From assembly GCF_918797505.1 (NCBI RefSeq), contig NC_092797.1, forward strand, positions 51,000,157 to 51,064,156: a DNA stretch of 64,000 nt, read 5' to 3'. The position numbers were made by a program, and so were the translations under genes. Under the pieces are notes generated by a model, which saw only the letters and a list, made by a program, of their open reading frames with translations, did no database searches and was not told where the DNA came from. This DNA is from Bemisia tabaci (Eukaryota > Arthropoda > Insecta > Hemiptera > Aleyrodidae). Numbering within the stretch: position 1 is the stretch's first letter; every line of letters begins with the position of its first letter. Positions 47,224-57,616 of the stretch are shown piece after piece.

Positions 47224-47535
47224 TAGAGTCCATTTATACTGAGAGTCAAGACAATGTGAATCCATCTCTGATTGGTTCCCGTATTTTAGGCCTTCACAGT
47301 GTCACAAACGGGAATAAAGATTACATTTTCACCGATCGCAAAGATTATAATCTGGAGTGGACCAGGGAATTACGGGTTCGGCAAGGAACAAACTGAATAA
47401 GAAAGGGAACGGAGGAAGGAATTTGAGAATGGGCCGATCAAAGATTACGAAAAATGTTCAATTTGTGTAATCTTTATTCCCGTTTGTGACTCCATGAGGG
47501 GCTGCCGTCTTGACTCTCAGTTTAAAGGGACTCTA
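47224..47535. mobile_element. TAGAGTCC-ended hAT-like element, copy 3, inserted in another repeat
   Basis: Full-length copy flanked by a perfect 8-bp duplication attaggaa (47,216-47,223 and 47,536-47,543). The target is itself a foldback repeat (ggactacattttgcaattag...), which gives a relative age order: the foldback came first, then the hAT-like element. Confidence 0.88.
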
Positions 47536-47924
47536 ATTAGGAACAAATATTTCTGGTTCGCGTTAGAAATGACACATTTTCCGCTAGCTTCCCGATGCAG
47601 ATCGGTGATTTTAGGAATGAGCCAGAAACAGTTCCTTATCGATAATTGTAGTCCAAGTGAGGAACACTGTATTTATTGTGCAAAATATCGTTGTCGGGTT
47701 CGCGAAGTTGTAAATTTCTGCGGCAAACCGCAGTTTGGACATTCCGACAGAATTGGATATCTTCTGAAAAAGTACGGATTTTCTTTAATTTTTCACAGAA
47801 TTTCATCGCGTGAATTTCTCTGCGGTTGAATTTAAAGAAACTAAAATAATAAACCACTAGACATAGACAAGGTACGAATCTAAGCATTCTGGTATACATT
47901 TCCTGATCAAGCTTTCCAAAGCTA

Positions 47925-48152
47925 CATTGGAAAAAAACACTTTGGATCTAGAGTCCAGACTCTTGAAAACATTGACAAGAAAAAATACTCTTGATTCAAT
48001 CGGATTTTTGCTTGAATCAAAACGAAATCCGCTTAAATTAAGAGGCTTGGTTCTTGATTTAAGCTAGATTCTGATTGAATCAAGAGTACTTTTTCTTGTC
48101 GATGTTTTTAAGAGTCTGGACTCTAGATCCAATGTGTTTTTTTTTTCCAGTG
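47925..48152. mobile_element. CACTGGAAAA-ended miniature element, copy with TA duplication
   Basis: 228-bp foldback (cattggaaaaaaacactttg... / ...tttttccagtg) flanked by TA at 47,923-47,924 and 48,153-48,154, as expected for Tc1/mariner-type insertion. Immediately followed by a copy of the gggctgattattg family. Confidence 0.8.
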
Positions 48153-48155
48153 TAT

Positions 48156-48378
48156 AGACAAAGGAGAAGAAGGCAAAATGGAGTGATCCTGTCGGTTCAA
48201 ACAGGTGGTTGTCTCAGACGAACTATCTATTAGGCACTCTTGTGGGTTGCCGTTAATTAGTTTAATACTTACCAACTTTGTCCACTGCAACCACCTGTTT
48301 CCATCAGTAGGCTAGCTCAATGTTATCTCTCTTTTTTGCCTATAGCTTTGTCTATGAATCTCAATAATCAGCTCGCTG
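48156..48378. repeat. gggctgattattg foldback family, copy beside a mariner-like element
   Basis: Right arm tagctttgtctatgaatctcaataatcagc and internal gggttgccgttaattagttt are present. The left terminus appears replaced by the element at 47,925-48,152, whose right end adjoins tagacaaaggag. Confidence 0.7.
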
Positions 48379-48763
48379 GAGACGGCAGATTTACGGTCAC
48401 TCTTACTTTTTTGAAGGATGATTGATCAAGGTTATCTCTGAAAATGTCAGAATAGGCATTCATCGCACCCATTTCTCTCTGAAAGCTGCCTGGACCTGTA
48501 AATTAACCGAGTGGTACTCCAACAGTCCAGTAGCGTGCGGCGAAGAACGGAAAATACGGTGCTTGTCTTCCAGGACAGTCATGACCGATCGGTTAAAGAG
48601 CATTGATAGTCCCGAGTCAAAAGCGAGGCATGATCGCCGCTGTTTAGTTTCCAAAGCGGACGAAAACGCCGTGCGACATATGTTTGCTGAGCGCGGCTCT
48701 TTCGCTACTTCCACTCGGCCGTTCTGAGGAAGAACGCCGTATGAACATCCGAGAGCTGCCAAA

Positions 48764-48887
48764 TGGACGTATTTCTATCAAACGGAACTATGTGCATTAA
48801 GACATGAGCCCTGAGGCCCATAAGAATATATGCATTACAAGGCTCACGTCACAATGCACATAGTTCCGCTTGATAGAAATACGTCCA
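48764..48887. repeat. TGGACGTATTTCT foldback family, copy 3
   Basis: Inserted into another dispersed repeat (gagctgccaaa / aatgtcctttgataaa, normally contiguous). Full arms are present: tggacgtatttctatcaaac and gatagaaatacgtcca. Confidence 0.78.
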
Positions 48888-49377
48888 AATGTCCTTTGAT
48901 AAAATGTATGTTTATGAGGAAATTTATGAATGGTTTCCCTAGAAATTTTTAGGAACCTCAGGTGAAATTGCGAACAAAATTACATGAAAAATAGGAAGGA
49001 AAATTTTCATAAGTTTACCAGGGAATACCTGTTTTATCGAAGGAAATTTGGCAACGCCTGAAGGTTCATACGGTGTTTTTCCTTACCACGGTAACACTCT
49101 GGTCGTACTCGTACGCTGCCGCGCTAAGGAAAAACGTCGTATGAACATTCAGGCGTCACCGAATTGTGTTCGTCAGAAGAAGAATTTTCTGAAAAACTTG
49201 TGAATTTCGTTTGTTTAAGTCACCAAACCATGCAATTCAGGGTCTTCGTCGTTGTCATACTCTCAACGTTAGGGTCTCTCTAGTCTTGCAGATTGCTTTT
49301 TACGCATTTGTTGACTGTCGTTTCCTTTCTCCTGCGTTTAAGTCTCCAGACCATATAATGGACCAATAAACAAGATA

Positions 49378-49607
49378 CACCGGAAAAAAAACGCATTGGA
49401 TCTGGAGTCCAGACTCTTGAAAACATTGACAAGAAAAAATACTCTTGATTCAATCAGATTTAAGCTTAGATCAAAAGGAAATCCGCTCAAATTAAGAGGC
49501 TGGGTTCTTGATTTAAGCTTCAATCTGATTGAATCAAGAGTATTTTATCTTGTCGATGTTTTTAAGAGTCTGGACTCAAGATCGAATGTGTTTTTTTTTT
49601 TCCAGTG
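49378..49607. mobile_element. CACTGGAAAA-ended miniature element, copy 3
   Basis: Foldback with accggaaaaaaaacgcattg at the left and ttccagtg at the right. TA precedes it (49,376-49,377), but the right flank is TG, suggesting a mutated duplication. Confidence 0.75.
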
Positions 49608-49799
49608 TGTGAATTTGCATTCTGATACGTGTTTCTTAACCAGAATTGAATGTAAAACACGATTCGCGGAACACAAATTACTCAAATCCATGGTCGATGG
49701 ACCCAGGTCATTCCGTTACGAAAGTTGAGTGTGATAATCTTTGCCAAACGGAGGTGGGGGCTTTTGACGTTTTGCAAATTTTCTCCACTTTGGAGTTAA

Positions 49800-51110
49800 A
49801 TGTAAATGAATCAGTGAGTTCGAAAACACACCAACTCGGGTTTTTTTCGATTTTCACTTTTTACGGTTCAACACTTATGGATTGAAGCATCTGCACGCAA
49901 AAGGAAATTTCGAAATCGCAATCGGAAATGCTCGAAACAGCGACGGGAAAAGGGAAAAATCGAAGTATTTCATTGGAAATACCAATTTTTGGCCATTTCA
50001 AGGGAAACGGGTGACCATCCGATCTTGAGGTTTTCGTTTTTCGGTTCAGTATACCTTGTACCAACAAGTTATATAAATATTCAAGCGTTATTTAGGTCGA
50101 AAAGTATAAATTTTTCTGGGCAGACTGTAAAAAATCAGTGTCTGAAAGTCGGTGAGAACGAAAACACACCAACTCGGAAATTTTTGAACGCTTAGTTCTC
50201 TGTCATCAAACATGGTGTATCGATTTTAACTTTGCGCTTTAAAAAGTCTCTAAGTACTTATCCTTTGGCACCAAAAAGGTTTTTCTTAAACTAACTTCTT
50301 CGCCCGCTGCGCAGTTTTAGGTGTTTCCTGAACAATTTTTTTTTCCGAGTTGGTGTGTTTTCGAACTCACTGATTCCACAGATTAGTCCAGATCGCTAAC
50401 ATCGGCGGAAGAGCGTGAGTAGTTTTGTGAAAGCCATTTGGCGGGAAAATCCATGGGCATTTAAAACTAGGAACCAAAACTGAAATTTTGGCTATTTTCA
50501 GCAGATTTTTGGCGGGAGAACTCTTCTTTTACAGATTTTTGTGAGATGAAATGTTCCGAAGAATTCAAGAATTAGTTTCTCAGTAGAATCTATGTGGTTC
50601 AATATTTCCAGATTAAAAGATGAAGCACTTTACCCCTTAATTTGGAATGTCTATCTCTCATCTATTCTGGATGAATCGATCTTCACCGCCAGATTACAAT
50701 ATATCATATTTTTGAAGTTTAAAGCCTTAGAAACCGAAAATTAATGCAAAATCCTAGCAAAATGAGACTTTTGGTTCCTAGTTTTGAATTCCCGCCAGGC
50801 CCCCATGAGACCAGTTAATTTGCTACCAACTGTTGTAAGAATATTGAAACAGAATACTTAGCATGACAGTACTTGATAAAATTGTATTTGATCAAAAACC
50901 ATTATTACACATTACTATTTATACTTTATTAAAGCTTTATAATCAGATTCAAGAGGAAATTTCTCTCGCTCCGGTCAAAATCTTTCACTACTGGTAGTGC
51001 CATCAATTTTCTAAAGTTGTCTAACCTGTAGCAAAATTACTCACGCTTTCTAAGCATTAGCTATATTGGACGTTAGCGATCTGGACTAATCTGCGACTGA
51101 TTCAAATCAT
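49800..51110. repeat. Foldback element with 40-bp ends, interrupted by a second element
   Basis: aatcagtgagttcgaaaacacaccaactcgg (from about 49,808) is mirrored by ccgagttggtgtgttttcga... ending at 50,376. A third copy of the end sequence lies inside at about 50,150. The right end coincides with the insertion point of the element at 50,377-51,095. Confidence 0.72.
50377..51095. mobile_element. 719-bp non-autonomous element with perfect 8-bp TSD
   Basis: Ends cacagattagtccagatcgc and gcgatctggactaatctgcg are complementary. Perfect 8-bp duplication actgattc (50,369-50,376 and 51,096-51,103). Inner inverted blocks include aaactaggaaccaaaa / ttttggttcctagttttg. The 8-bp duplication suggests hAT; no transposase was seen. 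Confidence 0.82.
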
Positions 51111-51660
51111 CTTGAAAGCGAAGGAATAATATTCATAACCTTTTTGAAACATTAATATTTCATAGGGGGGAAATTCGGCAACTCCCGAGGGCTCTTACGT
51201 CCTTTTTCCTGAGCACAGGAGATGAGTCAGCAGTTCGGCGAGTGAATGAGGGACGCGTAGCGCAGCGCTGCGCGGCCGCAATGGGTCACACGGTGAGGAC
51301 CGCGATGTCCTCTGTCGTGCTCGTGATCGACCGGGATGTCAGCCACATCCAGTCCCTGAGAACTTCGGGTGAAAGTTCCACCGAAAATATGTCAGCAGCC
51401 TTGACAAAATATTTAAGAGCTCGCTGCAGCGCGAGCTTACTGAAAAATAGCTACGTGAGAGAAATTTAATTTCGACCCAAGTCATCGGAAGTTTTTCACA
51501 AAGCAGCAGAAAGTTCTTGACTTTCCCGTATTTCAATTTGGCCTTCCCGTTTTTAAAAATACCTTCTTTCTCAGAATTTTCAGAAAGATGACCTGAACAT
51601 AGTTCTGCACGAATATATCGCCGCAATTTTGAAAATAATATGTGATTTTTAACAATGGTT

Positions 51661-51699
<39 letters not shown>

Positions 51700-51718
51700 G
51701 CTATTATTGCCGATCCTA

Positions 51719-51845
51719 CACTGGAAAAAAACATTGGATCTAGAGTCCAGACTCTTGAAAACATTTACAAGAAAAAATACTCTTGATTCAATCGGATTTT
51801 TGCTTGAATCAAAACGAAATCCGCTTAAATTAAGAGGCTTGGTTC
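51719..51845. mobile_element. CACTGGAAAA-ended miniature element, 3'-truncated copy
   Basis: Preceded by TA (51,717-51,718). The left half, ending at gaggcttggttcc, is intact; the sequence then switches to the gggctgattattg repeat family. A run of 33 A lies just upstream (51,666-51,698). Confidence 0.7.
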
Positions 51846-52057
51846 CTCATCTATCGTTAGTCTATCATTCAGTCCTCATCCGTCTATAGAAACCATCCTT
51901 TTCATCCAGTAGGATCACTCCATTTCCCCTCGGTCTACTTTGTCTAACGCTATGTCTATCGTTTCCATTTATCAACCGGCAGACCTTTCCAATCGAATTC
52001 TGCCTCTATCCCGATGACATTCCTCCCGAGCACGTTGAAACAGCCGCAAGTGCATTT

Positions 52058-52310
52058 GGACCGAGTTACACAGAAAGGAACCAAGCCACATCAGCTGTTG
52101 CCAAATTTAACTGGGCAATACAATTTTTTACGAGAGAACGTTTGTGCGAATTCCTTTGAAATTTTTAAGGCATTTGCTTCAAACTATGGAGAGTTTTCAC
52201 TTCAATTTCCACGAATATCCGTAGAACCGTTTTCATGTAAAAAATTAAATTGCCCAATTAAATTCGGCAATAGCTGATGTGGCTTGGTTCCTTTCTGTTT
52301 AACGCGGTCC
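52058..52310. repeat. gaccgcgttaaacagaaagg miniature element, copy 3
   Basis: ggaccgagttacacagaaag at the left, ttctgtttaacgcggtcc at the right, with attt on both sides (52,054-52,057 and 52,311-52,314), supporting a 4-bp target duplication for the family. Confidence 0.78.
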
Positions 52311-52329
52311 ATTTCTGTATGAGCCACGG

Positions 52330-52690
52330 TTAGCACACGCTCTTACGCGTCTCGAGGCTCATCCCCGGATACACTTACCGCTCTTTTCCGTAACACGGGA
52401 GGATGGATTATCGTGCGGATGCGGCAATGGGCCGTGACGGAGAACCGCGGTTTGTGGACACCCAGACGTAAGTACAAGGTCCATTCATTTACGGTGGCTG
52501 CCCCCAAGCCCCCCCTCCCGCGTCGGGGGGGGGGGGGGGCGGCCTGTAGTGGCGCTCGGCGATGCTCATGGTTTTCCACGGCGTTTTCACCGATCAACGC
52601 ATGGCTGCCCATAGCTTCACACGAGCCTCGCTCAGTTGGTCACTGTCCTTCCACAGCTGAGTCAGGAAACACCTAGCCGTTCTTAAGTCA
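52330..52690. other. GC-rich island with G/C runs, no confident gene
   Basis: Contains a run of about 17 G (52,526-52,542). ORFs of about 85-90 residues on both strands are unrecognised. A plus-strand ATG ORF (52,413) is followed by a donor-like cccagac/gtaagtac at 52,468, so a first exon of an unknown transcript is conceivable. Confidence 0.3.
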
Positions 52691-53109
52691 GTCTGTGAAA
52701 ATATGGTGGAAAAACCACGAGCCGCTGCTGATTATTGATTTCATTAGAAAAAGCCGTAGACAAAAACGACGGAAGGAAGGTGGAGGGATCTTATTGGTTG
52801 GCACAAGTGGTTGTCTAAACTGAAGCGGAAAATGATGGGCTATACTGCCGTGCCAAGGAAAAGCGCGGGAGTAACCTTCAAGCGTTTCCAAATTTCCTTT
52901 GATAAAGCACAAATGTACTGTGGAAGTTGAAATATTTTTTCTTCCAATTTTTCGGACAATATTGTTCGCACTTTAATCGGACACATCTAAAAATGTCAAG
53001 GAAAAATATGCGTAACTTTCTTCCAAAATGAACAATTTATCGGAGGGAATGTTGCAACTCTCGAATGTTCATAGGCGTTTTTCCTTAGCAAAGCAGTATA
53101 GCTATAGGG

Positions 53110-54140
53110 CAGTCTCAGTTGAAGAATTGAAGAAATTAAAGAAAACATAAAAAATTAAAGCCATTTGACGCATCTAAGCACCATTATATTCAAAAGAACC
53201 GAACCAGTGCTGCGGTTTACACGAGCTTAAGACGTGGGTCTGCAAATCCATCCTAAAAAGAATCAGACAAGAACTTAAGAAAAGAAGAAAGAACGAGTAT
53301 CAAAGACGTATTCGGGTATCTTTCTTAACTTTTCTCGAATCTGAGCGACACTTCATTGTCCGCAAATAGCAGAGCATTGAGAGCTCACGTTTCGCGTCAT
53401 CGCGCCTTCAATTTTTCAGATGCAGCACGGACGTCCATCAAGTACGAATAGTTGTATCTCTGCGCCGTCGTAAACGCTCATCCTTTCCCTCGCCTTATTT
53501 CCATATTGTGTTTGTTTGCGTTTGTCCTATTCGTAATTGTGCTTCAAACTAGTAGCATAGAGCAGAGCATTACGAGTTCGCGACTCACGCCATCGCGTTT
53601 TACAATTTTCATACGTAATGTGGACATCCATCTTGTGCGAATAGTTGTATCGCGTTTACACTTTAGATGTCTCTTATTTTTGAATTTCGAGATAAATGAA
53701 GGTTAAGTTTTCCCGAGACATGCTATGGTATGTCCAAATCAATAGTCATTTTGGAAAGGAAGAAATATGTCGAAAGGTCTCTCAAGAGGTCTATAAATGG
53801 TTCGTATGCCTAAAAATCAAACTGACCATCGCTCCTAAGGCAGTTACACATAGCAAATGAAGGAAGGGGATGATAAAGCGCCTGTATGTCAACGAAAAGG
53901 TTAACATTTTACAGAAAAGTGTTACGCTCCAGAAAGTAGTTTTTGGACCTCTGTTCACCACTATCATGCGTAAAAGCACCTTTCTTTACTCTCTTCCGGT
54001 TATTTGAGAAATTTTCTGCATACGTTCTCGGTCGTAATTTTTTTTCTCTTCTTATTTTGCTATCTGGCAGAGAGGTGCGTTTCCGGCGCTCGAAGGGGCG
54101 CACCTGCCAATGGCAGATTGGCCTCATAGCCAGTCCGAGC
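53110..54140. repeat. Duplicated block, copy 1
   Basis: Closely similar, in the same order, to 61,428-62,730: aaaattaaagccatttgacg, gagcattgagagctcacg, ggacgtccatcaagtacgaa, tgcgccgtcgtaaacgctca, tttttgaatttcgagataaa, tttttggacctctgttcacc and gccaatggcagattggcct. The matching ORFs (84 and 82 residues) look like accidental open frames. Confidence 0.8.
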
Positions 54141-54436
54141 CTGCTCAAAGTGTGAATAAATTTGAGTGATCGCCGTGTGTAAGCACGTGTTTTTAAAGTT
54201 TCCCGAGAAGTGAAGTGCCAGGAACAAGGAATTTTCCGAAAAATTTGCTGGTAGCTACTCAAAATGTGAGTGACTAACGTGTGTATCTGCGTACGTGTGT
54301 AAGTTTATCCCAATCCAAAGTTTTTGAAAACGCATATTTTGGCAGGGAATTCGTGGGATTCTTCCTGTGAACAGTGATATAGTCCTTACTTAGATCCCTA
54401 TACTCCCCAGGCTCTATTATTCTACTGTTTTGCGGG

Positions 54437-54722
54437 CTGATTGTTGAAATTGATAGACAAAGCTAAAGAGAAAGAATTAAAAAAGAGATACGGAGGATAT
54501 GAGGATGTGGAGAGATTCTTTAGGTGGAAGCGGTACCTGCAATGGACGAAGGAGGTAGGCCATAGACTAACTAACGGCAACCCCCCAGAGAACCTGTAGT
54601 TAGTCCATCATTTACCCTTTTAGTCTGTAAAAACCACCCATTTCAATCAACAGGATCGCTCCATACTCCATATGTCTTGCTTGTCTATCACTTTGTCTAT
54701 CAATTTCAATAATTAGCTTGCA
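54437..54722. repeat. gggctgattattg foldback family, full copy
   Basis: Both ends present (gcgggctgattgttgaaatt and aatttcaataattagcttgc), with ggtggaagcggtacctgcaa and the mirrored aaccacccatttcaatcaac. Confidence 0.75.
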
Positions 54723-55240
54723 GTGCGGCAACTCCGCGAGAGTCTGATCCGACGGCCGGCGCATCGCGACGACGCCTTGATGTCTCCCACAGCCAGAGAC
54801 AGTGCCGCCAAACCGTGCAGTAAATGCGCATATTTCACCCGGATCCAATGGATACAAACTGCGTCGTCAGGCAAACGTGGATAGCGTCGATGAGACACTC
54901 GATGTACCGTACCGCACGCGGATAGCCGCATTTAGCCGTCACTCATGGCGCTCTCAAAAGCCACAATCGGGAAGCTTTTTTCAAGAACCTCGTAACCACC
55001 CGGGGAATCCTGTAGCGCTGATGTCTTTTTTCGGTCATGTCATTCAGTTGCGGTGACGACCAACTTTTACCTTCATCGCCCATGTCGAGACGCGAAGGCT
55101 GAGCCGGCTCTCTCAAGCGACTCTTTCAGGCGCAGGTTATTTGAATGCCTGGAATGTAAGTCCACGGACAATATAACCCCGAGATGTCTGTCACTAAGGT
55201 GAACTGCAAGGAAGTGGGTACACGCGTGAGAGTAATCTCG
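54723..55240. other. GC-rich stretch, no gene recognised
   Basis: Moderately GC-rich (gcatcgcgacgacgccttga). ORFs of 72-84 residues on both strands show no recognised domain. Confidence 0.35.
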
Positions 55241-55246
55241 AACTAG

Positions 55247-55329
55247 CAGTGGCGTGACGTTCTTTGCGATGAAGCGATTGATCTGCCGTTTGAACCTATG
55301 TGAAAGGATCGATAAACGGAGTGCCCTGG

Positions 55330-55393
<64 letters not shown>

Positions 55394-55697
55394 ACATTGG
55401 ATCTAGAGTCCAGACTCTTAAAAACATCGACAAGAAAAAATACTCTTGATACAATCTGATTTTTGCTTAAATCAAGAACCAAGTCTCTTAATTTGAGCGG
55501 ATTTCCTTTTGATTTAAGCAAAAATCTGATTGAATCAAGAGTATTTTTTCTTGTCCATGTTTTCAAGAGTCTGGACTCTAGATCCAATGTGGTTTTTTTT
55601 TTCCAGTGTGCGCGCAACGACCACCTGAACCATCGATTCTTTACCATAGCTTCAAATGGGGAAATATCAATAGTGGGTCATTCACGCTTCGCCACTG
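55247..55697. mobile_element. hAT-type miniature element split by a nested insertion
   Basis: Ends cagtggcgtgacg and cgcttcgccactg belong to the 7,305-7,469 family. Flanks are cgaactag (55,239-55,246) and tgaactag (55,698-55,705), a 7/8 match to an 8-bp duplication. The centre is occupied by a CACTGGAAAA-family element (55,324-55,608). The hAT-type copy is therefore the older of the two. Confidence 0.82.
55324..55608. mobile_element. CACTGGAAAA-ended miniature element nested in a hAT-type element, with 62-A run
   Basis: Foldback copy with acattggatctagagtcc arms. The short A tract near the left end, about 8 A in other copies, has grown to 62 A (55,330-55,391). The mirrored T tract near the right end is only about 11. 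Confidence 0.78.
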
Positions 55698-56109
55698 TGA
55701 ACTAGGATTCTCATTAGGTGTGTCTAGTGGAACCTTACGGAGAATCTTTAGTACACAAACACCTTTTAAGGTTAGATAATTTAAGGCAAAAAGGGTTCGC
55801 TTTTACGCAAGACAGCAGTAGGTACAACTCTCTCGCCGAATAAAGTGATCTTACTGCTGTTTTTATCAACTTTTGCTTACCTACCGCTCTCTCATCACTC
55901 TCGCTTTTTCCATGTAAGATGAAATTTCGATGACAAAAAAGCAACATTTTTAAACAACGCTAACAAAAAAGAGAATTTTACCAAAACCCTACAAGTTGCT
56001 CCAGACTTTTTCTAGGATCAACTGGCGTACGAGGAAATCATTTTGTAATTCGTTAACTTTGAACCTTTTTTTCCACCTGAAATTTCAAAGTGTCCTTAGG
56101 GGGTCCAGT

Positions 56110-56589
56110 GTCCGCGAGGGTCTACTCTACACTGACCCTACGAGGTTGAGGGGGGGGGGGGATCCGATTTTCAGCGTTACGTATTGGACGGACGGTTCCT
56201 CACTGCTCTCCTGCCTCGGTAACATGGCTTTGCCGTAGACTGGACATTTTTGACGAGCACATCTAGCGCCCACGCAAATGCGGTCGCTAACGAGGTGAAT
56301 AGCGGGCCTTTGCACGCGACCCGCACCGACGGCGGCGTGGCTCGTCCTGTCACTTACACTAACTTACACTTCCTTGCGGCCGAGCCAAGATTTTCAGGCC
56401 GCCGCTGCGCCTGCGCCGTGGCGCAATTTGTGTCATGCAGCGGGAGGCACCCCCCCCCCCGCCCCCTGGCCAAAGGGTGAGATGGGGGGGGGCGGACCGA
56501 GACGTGCAGAAATCGCGGATCGCCACCGAGATCGGACACGAAGTAACATTGGTCGCTTGCGCCACCCGCGACCTCTGCGCGGTGCGCCG
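56110..56589. other. GC-rich island, possible promoter
   Basis: CpG-rich sequence with G and C runs (56,149-56,161; 56,450-56,460; 56,484-56,493). Multiple overlapping ORFs exist on both strands, none recognisable. Minus-strand donor-like GTAAGT sites at about 56,350-56,368 make it one candidate for an upstream untranslated ADAMTS exon, but this is a guess. Confidence 0.3.
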
Positions 56590-56821
56590 CACAGTGGAAC
56601 GAGTTGTTGGAACAGGTCGGACTTAAAATTTTTGGCTAAAATTTCGAATTTTGATGTTTATTTTGTTACAAATTCAATTCCGAGGGCTGTTTTTGTAAGC
56701 ATTTTTCATGGAAAACTCAATGGAATCATTCTGAAGCTTATGTGCTTCATATTTTTGATCTTTTAAGGTTTCAAATTTTCCAGATTTTGTCTGACTTCTC
56801 CTTTTGACTCGATCCACTGTG
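56590..56821. mobile_element. Transib-like miniature element, copy with CGCCG TSD
   Basis: 232 bp. Starts cacagtggaacgagttg and ends gactcgatccactgtg. Perfect 5-bp duplication cgccg (56,585-56,589 and 56,822-56,826), inserted in a GC-rich island. The most diverged internally of the four copies. Confidence 0.82.
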
Positions 56822-57078
56822 CGCCGCCCGGTCCGCACCGCGCAGGCAAGGTTGTCGCCCGATCCGAACAGAGAGCGAGGCTGCGACACCGTTATGGACG
56901 CTTTTAGCGCTACGTCACAGAAAACCGATGTATCGATGCCTTAAGTCGGAAAATTTAGAGTGCGTAGAGTATGGACCTGTTGCAAAATTTAATTACAGCA
57001 AAAATAAGAATCGTTTAAGAGTTGGCAAAGTTTATCATTCAAAAGAAGGAGAATGTTGTAACATTTAATCAGGACTTA

Positions 57079-57238
57079 CAGAGGCAGATCCAGCAATTTG
57101 GCAACACCGAATTTCCTCCATTTAACCCTATGCTAAATAATCGATTCATGTCAGAGCATTTTGCCCCTCCAATAATCGATACATTTCCATAGGTTTAACT
57201 GGAGCAAATCCGGTGTTGTTTAATTGCTGGATCCGCCA
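57079..57238. mobile_element. hAT-like miniature element with aggactta TSD
   Basis: Left end cagaggcagatccagcaatt, right end aattgctggatccgcc (last bases lost). 8-bp duplication aggactta (57,071-57,078 and 57,239-57,246). The CAGAGGCRGATCCAGCA-type terminus and 8-bp duplication fit hAT. The centre contains two aatcgat palindrome arms. Confidence 0.78.
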
Positions 57239-57616
57239 AGGACTTACTAACTTACTTTCCAAACGACATAACTGATGGGATTTTCATTTTTTGCAGGATT
57301 TCAAAATTTTTGCAGGAAGTGCACTTGCAGGCAACATACGCAATTTTCGCCTCTTATGTCATCTAGGCCTTTTTGCTTCAAGGTGAGTTTCTCTCTTCAT
57401 TCCTCTCTGACTCTCTCAATAAAAGTTAGGAACGAGAAGAAAGGAAAATTTTCACGAAAGACAAAGGGCCAACGGAAAGTCCCTGTTTGTCTCACAGCGT
57501 CTTTTGTAGGTTGCTGTTAGTTTGTCTATTACTCAGCCTCTTTGTCTATTGCAACCATCCGCTTCCACCAACAGAATCGCCCTATTTTCTCTTTGTCTAT
57601 ACCCTATAGCTTCGTT

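Noticed and set aside
52413..52480. Possible first coding exon (plus) ending at cccagac/gtaagtac
   Set aside because: The donor is good, but the short peptide is unrecognised and no downstream exon could be proposed, so it is recorded only within the GC-rich island entry.
10338..55391. Long A/T homopolymers (34 T at 10,338; 33 A at 51,666; 62 A at 55,330) as retroposon poly(A) tails
   Set aside because: None is preceded by a SINE or LINE-like body. Two are associated with tandem-array or foldback DNA, so slippage expansion is the simpler reading.
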